In this document: positions 53,920-61,610 of the stretch, in pieces
Position numbering within the stretch: position 1 is the first letter of the stretch
How the letters are laid out: the number at the start of each line of letters is the position of its first letter
Assembly (NCBI GenBank): GCA_963766995.1
Contig: CAVYCE010000003.1
Location: 1,559,747-1,623,746 of the forward strand
Direction: 5' to 3'
Origin: Bog-473 sp963766995
GTDB taxonomy: Bacteria > Actinomycetota > Acidimicrobiia > Acidimicrobiales > RAAP-2
Length of the DNA: 64,000 nt
Notes under the pieces: generated by a model
What the model was told of the DNA's origin: nothing
Seen by the model: the letters and a program-made list of their open reading frames with translations, nothing else
Databases searched by the model: none
Translations under genes and position numbers: made by a program

Positions 53920-55289
53920 ACAACGGCCATCACCCTTCCATCCTCTATCTGGTTCATGGATTTCCTCCCGAAGAGGAGACAGGGACGCCCCTCGTGGCAG
54001 CTGGCTACGTCCATGAGCTGACGCAACGTGGTTGGAATGTCTCGGTCATGTATGGCAGCCCAGACGGTCCGGCGTGGGAAGACGTTGGACCAATAAAGCT
54101 TGAAGGGGAGTCATTTTCGAGGATTTGCGTGCCCACCACACGCGTGCTCGGAGCCCTGTGGTCGGTCACGGCGGCATCGACGGTGCGTAGCGGCGGTGCT
54201 CCTCAAAGCGTTGCCTTCGAACGAGTGCTGGCTGCAGTACGGCCGGACGTGATGCACGTCATCGACAACGTCAATTTGCCGATCGACTGGCCCGAACGCG
54301 CTGCGGCCCGAGGCATACCTGTGGTGCGCACCGTGTCGTGCGCCGAGGATCTGTGTGGCCTCATCGCTCCGGTGTCGCCGCTTTCAGACGACGTTGGTTA
54401 TTGCCTTCCGCCGCTGACCACTGCGCGCTGCGCTGCCTGCGTGGCAACGGTCGAGGACTTCCATGACGTTCGCTCGTACATTCCGGCCCGATGGTCGGAA
54501 CAGAGCGAAGGTGATGACGGAACACTGACTAATGACAACGTTCGAGTGCGTGAAGAGTTGATCGATCTCCTTCGGACCAAGCGAGCGCGATCGGTGTCGC
54601 AGTTCAACGAGATTTTCACGCGAGTGGTGTTTTCTTCAAACGGCTTTCGCTCGTACTTCGAACGGACACTCCCGCTCAACCCCGCAAAGGTACGGGTAAT
54701 TCCACTCGGTATTGATCCCCCGGCCAACGGTGGTCCTGTCGATCGTGTTCCGGCTCCCGAAGGCATTGTCAGGTTCGTATTTGCTGGAACACTGGCTGCC
54801 ACCAAAGGACTCGGCGCGCTGTCCGAAGCATTTTTGGACCCAATGCTCCTCAATCGAAGCGACTATCGGCTGGAAATTCACGCTGGTGGCGACGAACGGT
54901 TGATTCAGAAATTGCTCAGTCAAAATCCCAATGTCATCTGGCGTGGCGCATACATCGCGGCGGATTTACCAGCTCTTTTGGCAGATGCGGATGTCGGTCT
55001 GTCCCCGTCCCAGTTCGAGACCTTTCATCGCGTTACTCGCGAATACCAATTCGCAGGCTTGCCCGTCATCGGGAGCACTGCGTTCGGCATTCCCGAAGCG
55101 GTTCGGCATGGCGTCAACGGCTTACTTTTCGATCACGCTGATCGGGGGTCGTTGCGGGGTTCGGTGGTGGCGGTACTTGACGACCCCGCGCTGCTCACCG
55201 AACTGACTGCTGGCGCAGGACGAACGAACATATGGAGCGTGGCCCAAGAGGCTGACGAGCTGATCGAACTCTATAGAGAGTGCGTGTAG
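53916..55289 (+). CDS. Glycosyltransferase family 4-type protein
   Basis: A 457-aa GT-B glycosyltransferase. The N-terminal domain begins ILYLVHGFPPEEETGTPLVA (the Gly-rich acceptor loop), the linker has VRVIPLGIDPP, and the C-terminal nucleotide-sugar domain has FVFAGTLAATKGLGAL and SPSQFETFHRVTREYQFAGLP, with the E-x7-E motif partly altered. TTG 53916 overlaps the upstream stop (TTGA), so the two are translationally coupled. Probably builds surface glycan together with the divergent transferase. Confidence 0.85.
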   Translation: MNNGHHPSILYLVHGFPPEEETGTPLVAAGYVHELTQRGWNVSVMYGSPDGPAWEDVGPIKLEGESFSRICVPTTRVLGALWSVTAASTVRSGGAPQSVAFERVLAAVRPDVMHVIDNVNLPIDWPERAAARGIPVVRTVSCAEDLCGLIAPVSPLSDDVGYCLPPLTTARCAACVATVEDFHDVRSYIPARWSEQSEGDDGTLTNDNVRVREELIDLLRTKRARSVSQFNEIFTRVVFSSNGFRSYFERTLPLNPAKVRVIPLGIDPPANGGPVDRVPAPEGIVRFVFAGTLAATKGLGALSEAFLDPMLLNRSDYRLEIHAGGDERLIQKLLSQNPNVIWRGAYIAADLPALLADADVGLSPSQFETFHRVTREYQFAGLPVIGSTAFGIPEAVRHGVNGLLFDHADRGSLRGSVVAVLDDPALLTELTAGAGRTNIWSVAQEADELIELYRECV

Positions 55290-55291
55290 CG

Positions 55292-55975
55292 CTACTTGGT
55301 CACGATCACGTTTGGCTGAATAGGTGACACGTTCAGTGCACCTCCGCAGGCATTGATGATCGTCGGCACGGTGTAGGTGCCGGTGACGCCAGGTAGGCCA
55401 ATGATGGCGCCAGTGCCGTCCGGGCAGCCACCGGTGGACGAGATCGGGTTCCACGAGACTGCGAACGATGCCTGACCTTTAGGAGCGAGTGTGACCGTTG
55501 CCGCGGTCAAACCGGTGGTCCCGGCCACATTGCCTTGGGTGACATTGCTGGGCAACGGCCCAAGTTTGCCGAACACCAAAAAGGTAGGAAAGCCGTCCAG
55601 GCTGCACCGAGTCTTCGAAGCATTCGTGACGGCGAAGACACCAACGTCGAGCGATTGGGAAATGCCGGAACTGATCTGCGTGACATTGACCTGCCCATGG
55701 GTGCAGGGAACTCCGGTGGCTTCGTTCGCCTTCGGAAGTGTCGTCGTGGTATCGAGTGGCACCGACCCCGGAGGCACGGTGGCTTCAGCATGCTTTGCAT
55801 TGTTGCCCTGTGAGTTCGACGTTGACGATTGTTTTGCGGGCTGACTCCTGATGGAGCACGCGGCCAGGGTCGTAGCGGCCAGCAAGCCACAAGCAAGGAC
55901 AACGATCCATCGCGATGGACGTGCACCGTGAGCTCGGACACCACTTGAGGAAATGTGCATCCCGTACTGTCTCAT
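55292..55975 (-). CDS. Secreted lipoprotein with DUF4232 domain
   Basis: A 227-aa lipoprotein: signal helix WIVVLACGLLAATTL and lipobox LAAC (Cys about residue 40), then a Ser/Thr/Asn-rich spacer and a DUF4232 domain (HGQVNVTQISSGISQSLDVG, TNASKTRCSLDGFPTF, FAVSWNP). DUF4232 is common on actinobacterial cell surfaces and its role is unknown. ATG 55975 or ATG 55960 may be the start. It is convergent with the GT4 gene, two bases apart. Confidence 0.82.
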   Translation of the reverse strand: MRQYGMHISSSGVRAHGARPSRWIVVLACGLLAATTLAACSIRSQPAKQSSTSNSQGNNAKHAEATVPPGSVPLDTTTTLPKANEATGVPCTHGQVNVTQISSGISQSLDVGVFAVTNASKTRCSLDGFPTFLVFGKLGPLPSNVTQGNVAGTTGLTAATVTLAPKGQASFAVSWNPISSTGGCPDGTGAIIGLPGVTGTYTVPTIINACGGALNVSPIQPNVIVTK

Positions 55976-56034
55976 ATCAGCGCCGGTGTGAAATCGCGCC
56001 TGAGCCTGTTGAGTCAGATTAAGAACGTGGTAAA

Positions 56035-57903
56035 TCAGCTCGACGGCGGGGCGCAGTCGTTGGCGTTGGTCTCATCGTTTGCTTCGGCGCCACCGTTAGC
56101 GCTTTCACTCGAGCCACTGGCCGGCGGGACCGAGTACGACCCGATAGGCGACATGTCTGTTGGCGCAGCACCATCGGTTGTGGTGGACGTCGTCGAAGGA
56201 TTCGTGCAATCCGGAGTCACTGTCGATGTGCCATCCGTCATGAGATCGCTGATGGAGCCATAGAAAGCAGCGTGCAAGATGGCGGTGTTGTTCACCGTAT
56301 TCGTGGTCACATCGGCCACAAACTCAACTGGTGAGTCCCCGGCGTCAGGTCCGCTCAGCCAAATAGCCATTCCCCGGTAATAGGTGTCTGTGGTGCCGCC
56401 GTTACTACTCGACGACAGGTACGCACCCCTGAGCTGTACCTCGCCAGCGTCGGGGGCGCTGCTATTGGTCACGTTGGCGACCAGCGCTGCGTTGGACGTG
56501 GTGGCGAGACATGCACCTTGCAGTACCTGCATCGTCGCACTGTTGGTTCCCGATGACAGAGTCCCCTGGCCCAGCACACTGAACGAAGAGCTCACCGATG
56601 GCACGGTCTCCGTCTCGGTGCTCAAGTAGTCAGAAGCCCCAGAGGCACTGGTTTCGGCTGGCGGCAACTGGATCTGACTGGGAGTAGCGCCAGGGAAAGA
56701 CTGGAGGTACGGGCAGGCTGGGGCCGAAGAGGCGGCTGGTGTGCCCGCAGCGGTCGCTGCGCCGGTCGAGGACACCCATGACCACGGGGTCGCAGGGGTG
56801 TCAGCCGATTTATCGGTGTTGACCGCAGGAGTCGTGCTGGTGGTCGTCGTGCTCTGAGTAGGCAGTGTGGTCGAAGGCGACGTGGTGGAAGGTGGTGCGT
56901 GTTCGTCCGAGGCCAGAGCACTCGGACTGGCAGAAACGACATGGGACGGCGCCGGCGGTAGCAATGGCCCGCTGGCCGCCGGAGAAAGCAGCGCACTGGC
57001 CGGCGCAACGACTGCGACGGCTGCAGTAGCCAAGAAGCTGAGAGTTGTTCCACTGGGTGCAGCCCAACGACTGGCCTCCGACACCAACGTGCTCACCGTT
57101 TGTCCCGTCGGACTGGCGATGGCCTGCGTCAAGGTTTGACCGACGCCTGTACCCGCCCGCGTGGCCGCGCCCTGTTGCACGAATGAGCGGGCTCCCTGCG
57201 TGGCTGGCTTGCCCTTCCCCACAGGTCGAGTGAACGCTCGAATAATCCGGCCACGGAATGAAAGGAGTCCAACGCCGAGCGAGCCATTGACGGCACGCAG
57301 GGTGCGCTGGAGCGAGTTTCGGGCCCGGCTCACACGAGCCCGAGCGTTGACTTCACTGATATCAAGCACCGAAGCGATCTCCGCGTATGACTGATCCTCG
57401 ACCTCGCGCAGCACGAAGGCCTGTCGATGCGGCGTGGAGAGGGTGGCGATGGCGTCCTCAATGCTGGCCAGCACGTTTTTGCCGGCTGCCCGTTCAGTGA
57501 CCAGATCTTCGGGTAGAGGCTCCAGGTCGCGCACACCCTCCAGTCGGGAGTGCAAGCGAATATCGGCGCCGTGGCGGCGCTTGGTGTCCAGGATCACATT
57601 GCCGAGAATGCGATTCAGCCAGGCGGCTAAGTGGTAGTCGCCGGAGAAGTTAGGCAGGCTCCTGTAGGCACGAAGGAAGGTTTCCTGCACGACGTCCTGG
57701 GCGTCATCTCGGGAATGCGTCTGCCTCCGGGCGCGCGCGTACAACACTGCGTAGTAGGTCTCCACGATCTGCGTGAACGCAGTGTGGTCACCTTCCTGGA
57801 ACGCGACGACGAGACCCTCGTCTCCCGCGTATTCCAATGAGCTTGTGTCGATCGCCAATGAAGACCTGTCTGTATTCCTCTCGCTCCCCGATCTCCAACC
57901 CAC
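56035..57903 (-). CDS. ECF sigma factor with membrane-spanning exported C-terminal domain
   Basis: 622 aa. Residues about 30-210 are an ECF sigma factor: region 2 (LYARARRQTHSRDDAQDVVQ, then ETFLRAYRSLPNF) and region 4 (REVEDQSYAEIASVLDISEV, then ARARVSRAR). A basic linker leads to a hydrophobic segment at about 288-310 (LSFLATAAVAVVAPASALL), then a Pro/Thr/Ser-rich stretch and a 180-residue domain with Cys pairs (ACPYLQ, GACLAT, PDCTNP, NDCAPP), presumably outside the membrane. No separate anti-sigma gene is adjacent, so the tail may do the sensing. The GTG start at 57903 is tentative. Confidence 0.82.
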   Translation of the reverse strand: MGWRSGSERNTDRSSLAIDTSSLEYAGDEGLVVAFQEGDHTAFTQIVETYYAVLYARARRQTHSRDDAQDVVQETFLRAYRSLPNFSGDYHLAAWLNRILGNVILDTKRRHGADIRLHSRLEGVRDLEPLPEDLVTERAAGKNVLASIEDAIATLSTPHRQAFVLREVEDQSYAEIASVLDISEVNARARVSRARNSLQRTLRAVNGSLGVGLLSFRGRIIRAFTRPVGKGKPATQGARSFVQQGAATRAGTGVGQTLTQAIASPTGQTVSTLVSEASRWAAPSGTTLSFLATAAVAVVAPASALLSPAASGPLLPPAPSHVVSASPSALASDEHAPPSTTSPSTTLPTQSTTTTSTTPAVNTDKSADTPATPWSWVSSTGAATAAGTPAASSAPACPYLQSFPGATPSQIQLPPAETSASGASDYLSTETETVPSVSSSFSVLGQGTLSSGTNSATMQVLQGACLATTSNAALVANVTNSSAPDAGEVQLRGAYLSSSSNGGTTDTYYRGMAIWLSGPDAGDSPVEFVADVTTNTVNNTAILHAAFYGSISDLMTDGTSTVTPDCTNPSTTSTTTDGAAPTDMSPIGSYSVPPASGSSESANGGAEANDETNANDCAPPSS

Positions 57904-58361
57904 ACCTCGAATCGTGCCAAGGCACGCCGAGATCCGGATTCCTCCAAGCTCCCGATCGTGAGACTAGTCGCGCCCAGGCAGGAAATGAAGAATCTCGCCC
58001 ATGGGGGGCCTCCAGGTATTTGCCCTCCATATGAAGCGACCCTGTCGAGCCACGGGTGCCATTCGTGTCCTGCTTACCCTGATCTATCGAGCGGTTTGGA
58101 CCAGGTGAAGGCCATTTCTCGTTCCTGCGCTGCCCTGGGGCTCAATCATTGAGCCATCGAATGTCCCGGAGCAGGATCGGAATGGCTTTTCGAAGCCCAA
58201 TCAGTTCTCTAAGGCCAAAAACAAAAGCTGTCACAAAGGGGTCTGGGTGGAGTTAAATACGACGTGGCCAAAATCCACTCTCGTCACGGTGCCCTCCCTT
58301 CAGTGGGCGTAGCTAGCGGGATGCTGCATATCCGTTCCATCACACCCCACTAGGAGGGCGA
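57904..58361. promoter_or_regulatory. Control region between ECF sigma gene and first CWB2 gene
   Basis: This 458-bp gap holds no supported gene. It contains a 17-bp perfect palindrome at 58139-58155 and, from 58177 on, a segment repeated upstream of the second CWB2 copy (61475-61659), with only two differences near its 3' end. The repeated part includes TTAAAT (58252-58257) and ends with the ribosome site AGGAGGG, so it probably carries the CWB2 promoter and 5' leader. Confidence 0.55.
58139..58155. promoter_or_regulatory. 17-bp palindrome, operator-like
   Basis: GGCTCAAT, one C, then ATTGAGCC: a perfect 8-bp inverted repeat with a 1-bp centre. There is no T-tract, and the loop is too small for a terminator. 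It lies 38 bp before the duplicated unit and is not itself duplicated. Possible protein-binding site. Confidence 0.4.
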
Positions 58362-61334
58362 GTGAATAGTTCCATTCACAGGCTTCGCCGCTGGGTCGTC
58401 ACTGCCATTGCGGCAACGACGCTGCTCAGTACCGGAGTCATTCTGACCACTGGAGGCACCGCTGGCGCGGCCATCTCCGGTGGATCCCTGACGGGGGTGA
58501 GCCAGCCAACGCTTATCTCGCGCCCAGCGGCCGCCACCAACAACCAGGCGGCAGGAAACCTCACACTGTCACTCGCCGGCGGTACCGTCACCGGTGCTGA
58601 CCGAATTCAGATTGCGGTCGAAGACAACCAAGGCAACCCACTCTCATGGGACGGCATCCCGACCTTCGCAGTGGCCGCACCGATTGGCAGCCAGCAGCTG
58701 TGTATTGGCGGCATCGCCACCGGTACAGGCTGCCCGACTGCTGTCGGACCTGTCCCGACAATTGCCGGTGGTGGCCAATTCTTGGACTTCACCATTCAAA
58801 GAGGCACCACTGCCTACCCGGTGACCATCCCCAATGGTGAAACCATCACCTTGTCGAGCATTCACCTCGATATTCCTGCCCAAGGTGCTGTAGAGCCCGG
58901 TGGCATTTTCAACACAGCCACTGTCATTGCTGGTCCTGATACAGGTTTGCTGTTCACGCCTAAGGCACCCCACGCCCCAGAGTTCGGGACCGGAGCGGGC
59001 GACGCTTCGACAAACGGCATCATTGCTGGACCTGCAGGCGCACCGACTGCGCAGCTCAATGCGGTCACCACGCCTGGCATTGCCATTGGCGGCAATAACC
59101 AGACTGTTGGTAACTGGAACTTGCAGCTGACGAGCAGTGCTGGTGGTGTTATTCAGATCAACGCCGGCGACGAAGTGCATATCGTCATCGCCGACCATAA
59201 GAAAAAGAACTGCGACCCAGGCACATTGGCCGACCCCGACACGATCGGGTTCGCGGCAACGCCGGCCATCGACATCACTGCCGGTAACGGCAGCGCCACA
59301 GGCGTTCCCACGGCAACGGATTCCATTTCCGCTACGAGCGACGGTCCGGACATCAAGTGTGGCGGCACCTCGGTGGACAACGAGCTGACGATAACGTTCA
59401 CCAGTTCTGTTGTCATTACACAGGCCGGGCCGCTGTCTGGCATCAACATCCAGATTTCGGGTGTGAAGTACAACGTCAGCAATGGTGCGACCATCAGCGC
59501 GGATCAGGGCAGCATTGCTGCCGGCTCGATCTACGACATCGGTGGCTTCGGCACCCTGCCTGCGGCCGGTGCGCTTGGCCTTGGTGGCGAGCCCAACGGC
59601 CCGTCCAACGCAGTCATTGGGGCCATCACGGTGGTGGGTAACACACCGCCTTCGGACATTCAGCTGAACGTGACGTCGAACGCCACGGGCAGTGAGTCCG
59701 TGAATTCGCCGATCAGTCCGATCACGCTGACCGAGAGTTCGACTGGCGCCCTTCCTGCCGGCCCCGCCAATGGTTGGGTCTGCATCTCGCTGGCTACTGC
59801 CGAGTGGGACAACGCGACCTCGGCTCCGACTGCCACGGCCACGAACGGCATGACGGTCAGCTCGCCGATGGTGGAGACCACTGGTCCAGTTGCTGGTGAC
59901 AGCACGCTGGTCTTCGATGTGACTGCGCCTTCGACTTCCGGGCCTGGCACCATCACGCTGAGCAACCTCAACGTCAGCGTTGAGGAGAATCTGCTTGCGG
60001 ACCTCGCCGAGGGGTTTGCCAAAGTGACCTACGGCGGCGCTAACCAGGCATGTGACAGCGGTTTGGAGGTCTCAACGGCCACCAAGGTGTTCAATGTCAG
60101 TGGCCGGGTCTACGGTGCTGACGCAGACGGCACTGCCGCCCAGGCGTTCGCTGTTGCCAACCCAGTTGCTGGGGGCGGTAACCTCAAGGCCGTTCTGGCC
60201 ACGGACACCGACCCGTACGATGCCCTGTCAGCGAGCTACCTCGCTGGTCAGCTCGACACGGGCGTGCTGCTCACCCCGACTGGCGCCGTTTCGCAGGAGA
60301 CGCTTACTGCGCTCCGCCTCGCTGGCGTGGAGATTGTGTACGCAGTCGGTGGGCCTGACGCCATTAGCCAGGCTGACATCACGCAGCTCGAAGCCACTCC
60401 CAGCTACCAAGCTGGCGGTGTCACTCAGCGCTACGACGGCAACACCAACGATGTCCGTTTGCTCGAAGTCCAGTGGATCTACGGTCCGGACGCTGACGGC
60501 ACAGCTGGGCAGACCGCTCAGTTCGTCGGTGACCACCCGATCGGAAACCCGCAGGTCCAGGCTGCTTACGGCGGTCAGTACAACGACACCACCGGTTCCT
60601 CGGGATCGTCGGCTTCGAGTGCTCCCGACCTCGGTGTGAACACCGCGGTCATGGCCACCGACACCGGTTTCCAGGACGCCGCTACTGGTTCGGTCATGGC
60701 TGACCACAACCACTTGCCGCTGGTCCTCACTCCGCCGAATGCGCTGAGTAACGAGACCATCGCGGCGTTGGAGAACGACGGTATCCAGCAGGTCATCGTT
60801 ATGGGTGGCCCGGATGTCATCGCCGACACAGTGGTGACCCAGCTTGAGGGAATGGGTATTTCGGTTCTGCGTATTGCAGGCTCGGACTACACCGACACTT
60901 CGGCCAAGGCGGCAGCGTTCGAACTCAACAATACGAACGCCGCTGGACAGTTCGACGGTCTGGGTTACTCGACCTCGACGGCTCTGGGTGTTAATCGGGA
61001 TTTCGGTACCGAGATTCAGGTGCTGAGCTTCGCTCGGGGCGACTTCTACTCTGACGCCATTGTCTCCAGCCAGATCAACGCCTTGCTGCAGTCGCCTGAG
61101 CTGCTGTCGGAGAACCCGACAACTCTCGGTACTCCAGTAACGACGTTCCTGAACACTGAAGGTAACCCTGCGACGGCCTTTGGCCAGACTTCACCTAGGG
61201 GCGTTGGCTTCAGCACGGTTGGCTACACCATCACCGGTGGACAGGCGATCTTCGGTGGGCCTCTTGCCTTTGCAAGTGCGGTCGTCACTGCGATCTCCAC
61301 GGCCATCGGCCCAGACCAGGTCCCCTTCCCGTAG
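58362..61334 (+). CDS. Secreted cell-wall-binding repeat 2 (CWB2), S-layer-like protein, copy 1
   Basis: 990 aa. A signal peptide (1-37, RRWVVTAIAATTLLSTGVIL, cleavage after AGAA) leads to a 550-residue Gly/Thr/Asn-rich beta domain and then three CWB2-like repeats from about 583: each starts R-[VLI]-x-G-x-D, as in GRVYGADADGTAAQAFA and WIYGPDADGTAGQTAQF, and contains VLLTPTGAVSQETLTALRL, then YAVGGPDAIS. CWB2 modules attach S-layer and adhesin proteins to wall polymers. Few Lys/Cys residues and repeat-rich composition fit an abundant surface protein. GTG 58362 follows AGGAGGG by two bases of spacing plus A. Next to an ECF sigma gene. Confidence 0.87.
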   Translation: MNSSIHRLRRWVVTAIAATTLLSTGVILTTGGTAGAAISGGSLTGVSQPTLISRPAAATNNQAAGNLTLSLAGGTVTGADRIQIAVEDNQGNPLSWDGIPTFAVAAPIGSQQLCIGGIATGTGCPTAVGPVPTIAGGGQFLDFTIQRGTTAYPVTIPNGETITLSSIHLDIPAQGAVEPGGIFNTATVIAGPDTGLLFTPKAPHAPEFGTGAGDASTNGIIAGPAGAPTAQLNAVTTPGIAIGGNNQTVGNWNLQLTSSAGGVIQINAGDEVHIVIADHKKKNCDPGTLADPDTIGFAATPAIDITAGNGSATGVPTATDSISATSDGPDIKCGGTSVDNELTITFTSSVVITQAGPLSGINIQISGVKYNVSNGATISADQGSIAAGSIYDIGGFGTLPAAGALGLGGEPNGPSNAVIGAITVVGNTPPSDIQLNVTSNATGSESVNSPISPITLTESSTGALPAGPANGWVCISLATAEWDNATSAPTATATNGMTVSSPMVETTGPVAGDSTLVFDVTAPSTSGPGTITLSNLNVSVEENLLADLAEGFAKVTYGGANQACDSGLEVSTATKVFNVSGRVYGADADGTAAQAFAVANPVAGGGNLKAVLATDTDPYDALSASYLAGQLDTGVLLTPTGAVSQETLTALRLAGVEIVYAVGGPDAISQADITQLEATPSYQAGGVTQRYDGNTNDVRLLEVQWIYGPDADGTAGQTAQFVGDHPIGNPQVQAAYGGQYNDTTGSSGSSASSAPDLGVNTAVMATDTGFQDAATGSVMADHNHLPLVLTPPNALSNETIAALENDGIQQVIVMGGPDVIADTVVTQLEGMGISVLRIAGSDYTDTSAKAAAFELNNTNAAGQFDGLGYSTSTALGVNRDFGTEIQVLSFARGDFYSDAIVSSQINALLQSPELLSENPTTLGTPVTTFLNTEGNPATAFGQTSPRGVGFSTVGYTITGGQAIFGGPLAFASAVVTAISTAIGPDQVPFP

Positions 61335-61378
61335 GGAGTCTGATCTGAAGTAGCTGTACCAAAAGTTGTAGGCAGTAC

Positions 61379-61408
61379 CCAGAAGGGGCCCTCCGGGGCC
61401 CCTTCTGG
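61379..61408 (+). terminator. Hairpin terminator of CWB2 copy 1
   Basis: CCAGAAGGGGCC and GGCCCCTTCTGG form a perfect 12-bp stem around a 6-base loop, 45 bp after the stop codon. The following tract (CGTTCTGC) has few T residues, so it is a strong hairpin but not a classical intrinsic terminator; this is common in actinobacteria. Confidence 0.75.
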
Positions 61409-61433
61409 CGTTCTGCGGTGCAGTGGAGGTGGG

Positions 61434-61439
61434 TAGGGT
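61434..61439 (+). promoter_or_regulatory. -10 element of truncated gene at duplication junction
   Basis: TAGGGT, six nucleotides before ATG 61446, same geometry as the leaderless promoters elsewhere in this window. It indicates that a real gene once began at 61446. Confidence 0.45.
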
Positions 61440-61445
61440 TGCCGG

Positions 61446-61610
61446 ATGGCTGATCAGGCCCAATTCACCGAAGTTCGGAATGGCTTTTCGAAGCCCAATC
61501 AGTTCTCTAAGGCCAAAAACAAAAGCTGTCACAAAGGGGTCTGGGTGGAGTTAAATACGACGTGGCCAAAATCCACTCTCGTCACGGTGCCCTCCCTTCA
61601 GTGGGCGTAG
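61446..61610 (+). pseudogene. Decapitated neighbour gene: native first ~10 codons, then duplicated DNA
   Basis: An ORF of 54 codons beginning MADQAQFTEV. The first 29 bases are unique here; from 61475 the sequence is the copied upstream region of the CWB2 gene, read in an arbitrary frame to TAG 61608. With a leaderless-type promoter box in front, the best reading is that the duplication carried only the first codons of the gene that normally follows the CWB2 gene. The intact version should lie beyond copy 2, outside the window. Confidence 0.55.

Larger units (their letters stand above)
61335..61445. other. Spacer after CWB2 copy 1
   Basis: Between the first CWB2 stop and the truncated ORF lie the terminator hairpin and a TAGGGT box at 61434-61439. 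Nothing else is seen. Confidence 0.6.
58177..61474 (+). repeat. First unit of 3298-bp tandem direct repeat
   Basis: The unit contains the CWB2 promoter, gene, terminator and the first 28-29 bases of the next gene. Every base compared keeps a constant offset of 3298 bp to the second unit, so there is no net insertion or deletion across the 2526 bp visible in both. The left edge is TCGGAATGG at 58177, shared with 61475. Confidence 0.92.
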
